DNA from: Streptomyces fildesensis
GTDB taxonomy: Bacteria; Actinomycetota; Actinomycetes; Streptomycetales; Streptomycetaceae
DNA length: 64,000 nt
Reading direction: 5' to 3'
Assembly (NCBI RefSeq): GCF_016107395.1
Contig: NZ_JAAIKO010000001.1
Coordinates: forward strand, 434,001 to 498,000
Made by a program: the position numbers and the translations under genes. Positions 58,798 to 64,000 of this stretch are shown here, one piece after another. The notes under the pieces were generated by a model that searched no databases, had not been told where the DNA came from, and saw only the letters and a list, made by a program, of their open reading frames with translations. How positions within the stretch are numbered: position 1 is the stretch's first letter; each line of letters opens with the position of its first letter.

Positions 58798-60110
58798 TGG
58801 GAGAGATCCTTTGCGGAGAGAGGTGCTGAGGGGACTGCTGTGAGGGGTGCGTAAGGAGGGTCGGTAGGAGGGGCGGCCAGATTCGGGCCGAGAATCCACC
58901 CGGCGATCTCGCGGATCGCGCCGCGGCCGCCCGGGGTGGAGGTGATGGAGCGGGCCGAGGCCCGTACGACGTCGTGGGCGTTGGCCACGGCGACGGGCCA
59001 GCCGGCGAGCGCGAAGCAGGGCAGGTCGTTGACGTCGTTGCCGACGTACAGGACCCGCTCGGGGGCGATCGTCTGCTCCTCGCACCACTGCTTGAGGGCG
59101 AGGTCCTTGCGGGCGATGCCGTGGAGCACGGGCACCTGGAGCTTCCTGGCCCGTGCCGCGACGACCGGGTTGGTCTCCGAGGACAGGATCAGTACGGGGA
59201 GTCCGGCGCGGCGCAGTGCCGCGATGCCGAGCCCGTCGCCGCGGTGCACCGCGACGGTCTCCCGTCCCTGGGCGTCGACCAGCACCGTGTCGTCGGTCTG
59301 GGTGCCGTCGAAGTCGAGTACCACCGCGTCGATGTCGTCGAGGGTGGGGGTGGAGCCGGCGTCGAGGAGCGGCGCGAGAGCGCGGGCCCGGACGAGGTCG
59401 TCCGGCTCGTCGATCTCCAGGACGCGGGCCGGTTCGGTGCGGACCAGTGCGGTGCGGCCGAAGAACCGGTGGCCGGCGGCTCGGAAACCGGGGGCGCGCA
59501 TGGCGTACGCGGCGCCGGTCTCCAACAGGTCCTGGGGGCGGTCCTGGCGGCGCGGGCGGGTGGCCTTGTCGTGGTTGACCCCCTGACCGCCGTCCTCGCC
59601 CTCACGCCAGACGAAGCCGTGGAAGGGGGCGACGGTGTGCGCGGTGTCGGCGCCGTCCTCGATGACGGCGGCGGCGACGCCGTCGACCTCCTCGCGGGTG
59701 AGGAAGGGGCTGGTGCACTGCACGAGCAGAACGACGTCGAGAACGCCGCCGCGCATCGCCTCGTAGGCGTCCATCGCGTGCAGGACGGCGGCCTCGCTGC
59801 TCGCCGTGTCGCCCGCGATGGCCGCGGGCCGCAGGACGACCTCGGCGCCGGCGGCGCGGGCCGCCTCGGCGATGGCGGGGTCGTCGGTGGACACGGCCAC
59901 GTCGGTGACCAGCCGTGCCGCGAGGCATTCGCGCACCGCCCGGGTCACCAGCGGGACGCCGCCGACGGGCGCGAGGTTCTTGCCGGGGACGCCCTTGGAG
60001 CCGCCCCGGGCGGGGATGACGGCGAGGACGCGGGCGCCCGCGGGAACGGGAACGGGAGTGGGCGCGGACAGTGGGGTGGTCACGGGTGCTCCGGTCGGTC
60101 GGTTCGTCAC
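58794..60110 (-). CDS. Fused CMP-ulosonate cytidylyltransferase and KdsC-like HAD phosphatase
   Basis: 438 residues. N-terminal half: NeuA/KdsB-type cytidylyltransferase with LAVIPARGGSKGVPGKNLAP, AVSTDDPAIAEAARAAGAEV and LVQCTSPFLTREEVD. C-terminal half (from about residue 255): HAD phosphatase of the KdsC type with VVLDFDGTQTDDTVLVD, HRGDGLGIAALRRAGLPVLI, LSSETNPVVAARARKL and YVGNDVNDLPCFALAGWPVA. One protein thus may remove the 9-phosphate and activate the acid as CMP sugar. GTG 60110 overlaps the stop of the upstream gene (GTGA) and its own stop overlaps the neuB-like start. Confidence 0.93.
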   Translation of the reverse strand: MTNRPTGAPVTTPLSAPTPVPVPAGARVLAVIPARGGSKGVPGKNLAPVGGVPLVTRAVRECLAARLVTDVAVSTDDPAIAEAARAAGAEVVLRPAAIAGDTASSEAAVLHAMDAYEAMRGGVLDVVLLVQCTSPFLTREEVDGVAAAVIEDGADTAHTVAPFHGFVWREGEDGGQGVNHDKATRPRRQDRPQDLLETGAAYAMRAPGFRAAGHRFFGRTALVRTEPARVLEIDEPDDLVRARALAPLLDAGSTPTLDDIDAVVLDFDGTQTDDTVLVDAQGRETVAVHRGDGLGIAALRRAGLPVLILSSETNPVVAARARKLQVPVLHGIARKDLALKQWCEEQTIAPERVLYVGNDVNDLPCFALAGWPVAVANAHDVVRASARSITSTPGGRGAIREIAGWILGPNLAAPPTDPPYAPLTAVPSAPLSAKDLSQ

Positions 60111-61423
60111 AGCTGGCCCCAGCGGCGGATGACGGGCGCGACGCGCTGCACGCCCTGCCGGTAGGCGGTACGTGCGGAGTTGCGCGCGGCGTCCCGCAGC
60201 GCCCGGCGCAGGGCACTGGGCTCGCGCTCGGCGACCGCGCCGGGCAGCGGCTCGCCCTTGGCGTCGAGGCCGTGCCGGGCCAGCACGCCCGGCAGATAGC
60301 CGGGGGCGGTCAGCGGGGTGTAGTACGGCGCGGGCGGCGGCAGTTCGCCGGCAGCGACAAGGGTGGTGACGCGCTCACGCAGGGCCCCGAACGGGTCTTC
60401 CGAGGCCACGCCCTGGGCGGCGAGCCAGCCGGGGTCGGCCTGCGGGACATGGCCCTCGTCGAGCTGGTCCCAGGAGGCGAAGCAGCCCGAGCCGAGGAAG
60501 TGGTGGTTGCCGAGGGACTCACGGATGCCGAGGTCGGTGAGGACGGCGGTGGGGACGGAGCGGTGCAGGGACTCCAGGGCCGCGGTGGAGCTGACGGTCA
60601 CCAGGAGGTCCGTGCGGTCCAGGACCTCGCCCATGTGCCCGTAGACCAGCCGCAGGTTGTCGGGCGGGCCGAGCTTGGCGACGAGCTTCTGGTACGGGTG
60701 CTCCTCGATGTGCGTGGTGTGCTCACCGGGCTTGCTGCGCAGCTTGACCAGCACCTCGCGCTCCGGGTGCCGCCGGGCGTGCTCCACCGCGCGGCGGGCC
60801 AGATAGGTGCGGTCCGTACGGCCTTCCGGCGCGGACGGCTGCACGGCGAAGGTGACGGTGAACGGCCGCTCGTCCGACGGCCGGTAGGGCGCGCCCTCCA
60901 GGAACGGCAGCGCGGTCTCGACGATGCCTGCGGTGTCAGCGCCGACACCCGCGTAGGTGTCGCGGAACCGCTGGGCGTCGTGCGCGCTGTTGGCCAGCAC
61001 CACATCGGCGCCGGCCCGCAGCAGCAGGCCGTCGGCGAGCTTCTCGTAGACCACGCCGACGTATCCGGTGACGACCACCGGGCGGCGGGTGCTGCCCTCC
61101 CAGGCGCGGGCCAGACCGTGCAGCATGGCCTGGACGGTGCCGCCGACACAGGCGAGTACGACCACGTCGCAGCCGCCCTCGGCGTCCTGGCCGTGGCCGG
61201 CCTCGCTCAGGAACTCGGCGGCGGTGACCTCGCGCATCGACTCCGCGGGTATGCCGATCTCGGCGAGCTGGCGGCTCGTCGGAGTGGCCCGGCCACGGAG
61301 CAGACGGGCATCGAGCCGGACATCGGACGAAATACGGCGCGCTGTCAGCGCACCCCATTTCCAACGGGTGTCCGAATCGGCGAGAACGGTGATCCGCAAC
61401 GGACCGGAAGAACTTTTCGGCAC
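60107..61423 (-). CDS. Glycosyltransferase-like protein (DUF6716 type)
   Basis: 438 residues. ITVLADSDTRWKWGALTARR at the N-terminus and a two-domain GT-B-like layout: VVVLACVGGTVQAMLHGLAR, VVVTGYVGVVYEKLADGLLL, VVLANSAHDAQRF; then FTVTFAVQPSAPEGRTDRTY, VLVKLRSKPGEHTTHIEEHP, LLVTVSSTAALESLHRSVPT. The SSTAALE motif is like that used by CDP-glycerol or polysialic acid transferases to bind the nucleotide. From memory this family is named DUF6716, putative glycosyltransferase. GTG 61423 was selected because conserved sequence starts right after it. First gene of the minus-strand cell-wall cluster, coupled to the CMP-synthetase. Confidence 0.82.
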   Translation of the reverse strand: MPKSSSGPLRITVLADSDTRWKWGALTARRISSDVRLDARLLRGRATPTSRQLAEIGIPAESMREVTAAEFLSEAGHGQDAEGGCDVVVLACVGGTVQAMLHGLARAWEGSTRRPVVVTGYVGVVYEKLADGLLLRAGADVVLANSAHDAQRFRDTYAGVGADTAGIVETALPFLEGAPYRPSDERPFTVTFAVQPSAPEGRTDRTYLARRAVEHARRHPEREVLVKLRSKPGEHTTHIEEHPYQKLVAKLGPPDNLRLVYGHMGEVLDRTDLLVTVSSTAALESLHRSVPTAVLTDLGIRESLGNHHFLGSGCFASWDQLDEGHVPQADPGWLAAQGVASEDPFGALRERVTTLVAAGELPPPAPYYTPLTAPGYLPGVLARHGLDAKGEPLPGAVAEREPSALRRALRDAARNSARTAYRQGVQRVAPVIRRWGQL

Positions 61424-61610
61424 GACGCAGACGCTAGGAATCCGTTCCGAGCAGCGTTCCAACGTTGAGCCAACGGACGGTAAACAGCGTGCCGCGAATT
61501 GCCCAACCATGCTTAAGGGGCGGCTGCTTCATGGTCCCGACATGTGCCGTTCACCTGAGGGTCCGCGCAATGTCGGCCGCCGAGTCCGGTCGGCCCCTAA
61601 CGTTCAGCAG

Positions 61611-62594
61611 GTGGTCAAGCTCTCCGTCATTGTGCCGTTTTACAACGTGCAGGCATTCGCACCCGACATGCTCCAAAGTCTTCGTGCGAACTCCCGCCCG
61701 GATTTCGAATTCATCCTGGTCGACGACCGTTCGACGGATGACACCCCGAAAATCCTGGAGCGGGCGACACGCACCCTTCCCGGCTCCGTTCTCGTGGCGC
61801 GCGAGACCAATGGCGGCCTGGCCACCGCCCGCAACACCGGAATCGACGCGGCGCGCGGCGAGTTCCTCACCTTCCTCGACGGCGACGACTGGCTGGCCCC
61901 CGGCTATCTGTCGCAGCTGCTCGCGGCCATCGAGGAGCTCGGTACCGACTTCGTCCGTACCGACCATGTGCAGTGCACCGACCGGGTCCGCGTCATCACT
62001 CATGTGCCGCACGGCCGGCGCGGGGTGGTGCTGAACCCGCGGGAGGCGATCCTGCCCACCGCGCGGCCGACCTCCGTCGACTATCCCTTCGCCTGGGCCG
62101 GGATCTACCACCGCCGGCTCGCCGACGCGGGGCTGCTGCACTTCCCCGACGGGCTGCGGACCGCCGAGGACCGGCCGTGGATCTGGCGGCTGCACCGGGA
62201 GGCGGCGTCCTTCGCGGTGGTGGGCCTGCTCGGGGTCTTCTACCGGCGCGGCATCGCCACCTCGCTCACCCAGATCGGCGACGTACGGCAGCTGGACTTC
62301 ATCCGCTCCTTCGACCAGGTGCTCGCGGAGACCGCCGCCGACCGGGACGCGGACCGCTTCCTGCCGAAGGCGGTACGGACCTACTGCGCGATCATCGCCC
62401 ACCACCTCAACTCCATCGAACGCTTCGAACCGCAGGTCGCACGCCAGTTGAAGACGATGAGCGCCGCCGCCCTGAAGCGGATGCCGCAGGACATCCTCAT
62501 GGAGGCGCTGGACTCGATGGGTGTCGACCGCAGCGTCCCGCTCCGCCGCCTGCGAAGGCGGCTCGCCTCCTCGACCGGGACGGTGGCCGCCTGA
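61611..62594 (+). CDS. Family 2 glycosyltransferase
   Basis: 327 residues. GT-A fold: KLSVIVPFYNVQAFAPDMLQ at the start, EFILVDDRSTDDTPKILERA, NGGLATARNTGIDAARGEFL and FLDGDDWLAPGYLSQLL with the metal-binding acidic motif (DGDD). The C-terminal part is helical. The probable start is GTG 61611, directly before conserved sequence; no ribosome-binding site is seen and TAACGT at 61598-61603 may be a -10, suggesting a leaderless transcript. It diverges from the DUF6716 gene and overlaps the next polysialyltransferase-like gene by 1 bp (TGATG). Likely builds the glycan that carries the ulosonic acid units. Confidence 0.92.
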   Translation: MVKLSVIVPFYNVQAFAPDMLQSLRANSRPDFEFILVDDRSTDDTPKILERATRTLPGSVLVARETNGGLATARNTGIDAARGEFLTFLDGDDWLAPGYLSQLLAAIEELGTDFVRTDHVQCTDRVRVITHVPHGRRGVVLNPREAILPTARPTSVDYPFAWAGIYHRRLADAGLLHFPDGLRTAEDRPWIWRLHREAASFAVVGLLGVFYRRGIATSLTQIGDVRQLDFIRSFDQVLAETAADRDADRFLPKAVRTYCAIIAHHLNSIERFEPQVARQLKTMSAAALKRMPQDILMEALDSMGVDRSVPLRRLRRRLASSTGTVAA

Positions 62595-63964
62595 TGGCCC
62601 GCGCACGCACCCAGATCCATGTGGCGTCGACGCTGTACGGCGCCGCCACCATCGCGGCGGCCCTGGACGCCGGGCTGTTCGGCCCCGCGGACCGGCGGCT
62701 GCTGCTGATCAGCAACAACTCCGCCGTTCCGGAGACCACGCCCGCCGTCGACGAGGCCCCCGGCTTCGGGGCGCTGCGCGGCCGGTTCTACCGGGTGCTG
62801 TCGTGGAACGAGACCATCGCGCCGATGCACCCCAGCGACTGGGCGCCGCGTCCGGAGGACGTCCCCATGTGGGAGCGGTATCTGCGGATGCTGTGGGACC
62901 TCGGTGACGACGATGTGGAACTGATCGTCGAGTCGATCCAGGTCAAACCCGCCGCCGCGCTGGTCCGGCTCTTCCCGGCCGCGCCGATCGAGGTCTACGC
63001 GGACGGCCTCATGTCGTACGGCCCGACCCGCGACAAGCTCGAACCGCTGGTGACCACCCGCATCAACCAGCTGCTCCATCTCGACCTGGTGACCGGACTG
63101 CGGCCGCTGCTGCTGACCGAGCACGGCATCGAACCGCGGATCGTGCCCGCCGCGGAGTTCACCAAGGTGCTGGCGGAACTCGCCGACGCGAGCGACGGGC
63201 CGGACGAGGCCGAGCTGTCCGCGGTCCCCGAGGACGCGGCGCTGCTGCTCGGCCAGTACCTGTCCGCGCTGGGGATCCTCACGGCCGTCGAGGAGGAGGA
63301 GCTGCACCTGCGGATGCTGCGCGGCGCGGCGGCCCTCGGGCACCGGCGGATCGTCTTCAAGCCGCACCCCATCGCCCCCGCGCACTGGTCGGAGCCGCTG
63401 GAGCGGGAGGCGGCCGCGCTCGGTGTGGAGCTGACGGTGCTGGACTCCCCCGTGCTGGCCGAGGTGCTGTACCAGCGGGCCCGTCCGGCGCTGGTGGTCG
63501 GCTGCTACTCGACGGCGCTGCTCACCGCCTCGGCGTTCTACGGGATCCCGGTGGCGCGGACCGGTACGGAGATGCTGCTGGAGCGGCTGTCGCCGTACCA
63601 GAACAGCAATCGCGTCCCGGTCACCATCGTCGACTCCCTGCTGCCCGATCTCGACGACGCCGAAGCCGTCCGCACCTGGTCCCCGCCGGCCCCCGAACGG
63701 ATCGCCGGGGACCTCACGCCGCTGCTGCGCGCCGTCGGGTTCTGCATGCGGGCCGAGCTGTACCCGGAGTTGCGCGAGGAGACCGTCTCCTATCTGTCGA
63801 AGGAGCTGAACGCCCGTACCTGGCGGTACTTCAAGCGCCGCCGGCTCGCTTCGCTGGCCCTGCCGGGCGTGGTCCCTGCGCAGCTGGCGTTCCTGCCCCG
63901 CAATCCCCTGCTCCGTCGCGTCGCCCGCCGCGCACGCGCCTTGAAGAAGGCTGCCATCGGATGA
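62594..63964 (+). CDS. Polysialyltransferase family protein
   Basis: 456 residues. QIHVASTLYGAATIAAALDA, LLLISNNSAVPE, APIEVYADGLMSYGPTRDKL (the ADGL motif in place of the D/E-DG of bacterial polysialyltransferases), LLLGQYLSALGILTAVEEEE, RIVFKPHPIAPAH with the HP motif that binds CMP-sugar, and LVVGCYSTALLTASAFYGIP (SS/ST motif). The order matches the alpha-2,8-polysialyltransferase family (PF07388 from memory). ATG overlaps the GT2 stop. With 56632-57747 it is the second such enzyme in the cluster, so two different linkages or a starter/elongation pair may be made. Confidence 0.88.
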   Translation: MARARTQIHVASTLYGAATIAAALDAGLFGPADRRLLLISNNSAVPETTPAVDEAPGFGALRGRFYRVLSWNETIAPMHPSDWAPRPEDVPMWERYLRMLWDLGDDDVELIVESIQVKPAAALVRLFPAAPIEVYADGLMSYGPTRDKLEPLVTTRINQLLHLDLVTGLRPLLLTEHGIEPRIVPAAEFTKVLAELADASDGPDEAELSAVPEDAALLLGQYLSALGILTAVEEEELHLRMLRGAAALGHRRIVFKPHPIAPAHWSEPLEREAAALGVELTVLDSPVLAEVLYQRARPALVVGCYSTALLTASAFYGIPVARTGTEMLLERLSPYQNSNRVPVTIVDSLLPDLDDAEAVRTWSPPAPERIAGDLTPLLRAVGFCMRAELYPELREETVSYLSKELNARTWRYFKRRRLASLALPGVVPAQLAFLPRNPLLRRVARRARALKKAAIG

Positions 63965-64000
63965 GTCTCCAGCTCCAGCAGGTCACCGCTCAGGACCCGG
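63961..64000 (+). CDS. Start of an unidentified gene (cut by the window end)
   Basis: Only 13 codons are present (MSLQLQQVTAQDP). ATG 63961 overlaps the stop of the polysialyltransferase gene (ATGA), so it belongs to the same operon. Too short to identify. Confidence 0.6.
   Translation, partial: MSLQLQQVTAQDP

Overview
The window is a 64 kb piece of a high-GC actinobacterial chromosome, almost certainly Streptomyces. The grounds are very strong third-position GC, many GTG starts and 4-bp GTGA/ATGA overlaps, and gene order. From memory, much of the order follows the S. coelicolor stretch running from pccB/accE through maf, accA2, deoD, pgm, deoC, sigQ-afsQ1-afsQ2, add, cdd/deoA and the nucleoside ABC transporter to a sialic/ulosonic-acid cell-wall cluster. 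No rRNA, tRNA, CRISPR array or intact insertion sequence was seen.

Layout. (1) 1-4.3 kb: acyl-CoA carboxylase genes (end of pccB, accE, and accA2 carrying biotin carboxylase plus BCCP), the tiny membrane protein gene mmpB, and maf. (2) 4.3-7.5 kb: an MFS exporter with a divergent TetR regulator and a duplicated operator, then a DeoR/GlpR-type regulator. (3) 7.6-12.4 kb: LpdA-like quinone reductase, a gamma-glutamylcyclotransferase-like gene, deoD and pgm. (4) 12.4-23.5 kb: an accessory-looking block on the minus strand. It encodes a Pst-like ABC transporter (PstC, PstA, PstB) with two binding proteins held by C-terminal membrane helices, a third soluble PstS-like protein, an LAHTG wall-anchored Ig-like protein, and a sortase fold that has lost its catalytic triad. 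(5) 23.5-27.2 kb: a DUF1508 protein, Nudix, an RsbW-type kinase fused to an S-adenosylhomocysteinase-like NAD domain, and a UTRA/GntR pair. (6) 27.2-34.4 kb: PH-domain protein, deoC with two aldehyde dehydrogenases (one truncated), a membrane protein, a secreted protein and uridine kinase. (7) 34.6-39 kb: sigQ, afsQ1, afsQ2, a lipoprotein and VanZ, with a perfect AfsQ1 box. (8) 39-45 kb: PspC, small exported proteins, adenosine deaminase, a hydrolase, and LysR with MFS. (9) 45-48 kb: a broken Uma2 gene and a WhiJ-like group (HATPase, DUF5753 XRE, two DUF397). (10) 48-55 kb: deoA, cdd and a BMP-type nucleoside ABC transporter. (11) 55-64 kb: an M20 peptidase homologue and a NeuB / CMP-ulosonate synthetase / polysialyltransferase-like cluster that runs off the end.

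Two themes stand out. First, a nucleoside salvage network is spread over 45 kb: deoD-pgm, deoC-ALDH, add, the ABC transporter with cdd and deoA, and bmpA. Each unit has the palindrome CTACGCGCGTAG, or a close variant, at its promoter, so one regulator probably controls them all; the DeoR/GlpR protein at 6542-7480 is a candidate. Second, the Pst-like block looks like a surface-displayed uptake or sensing system different from the standard phosphate operon. In addition, a roughly 70-bp palindromic element occurs three times with outer arms that differ between copies yet stay complementary within each copy.
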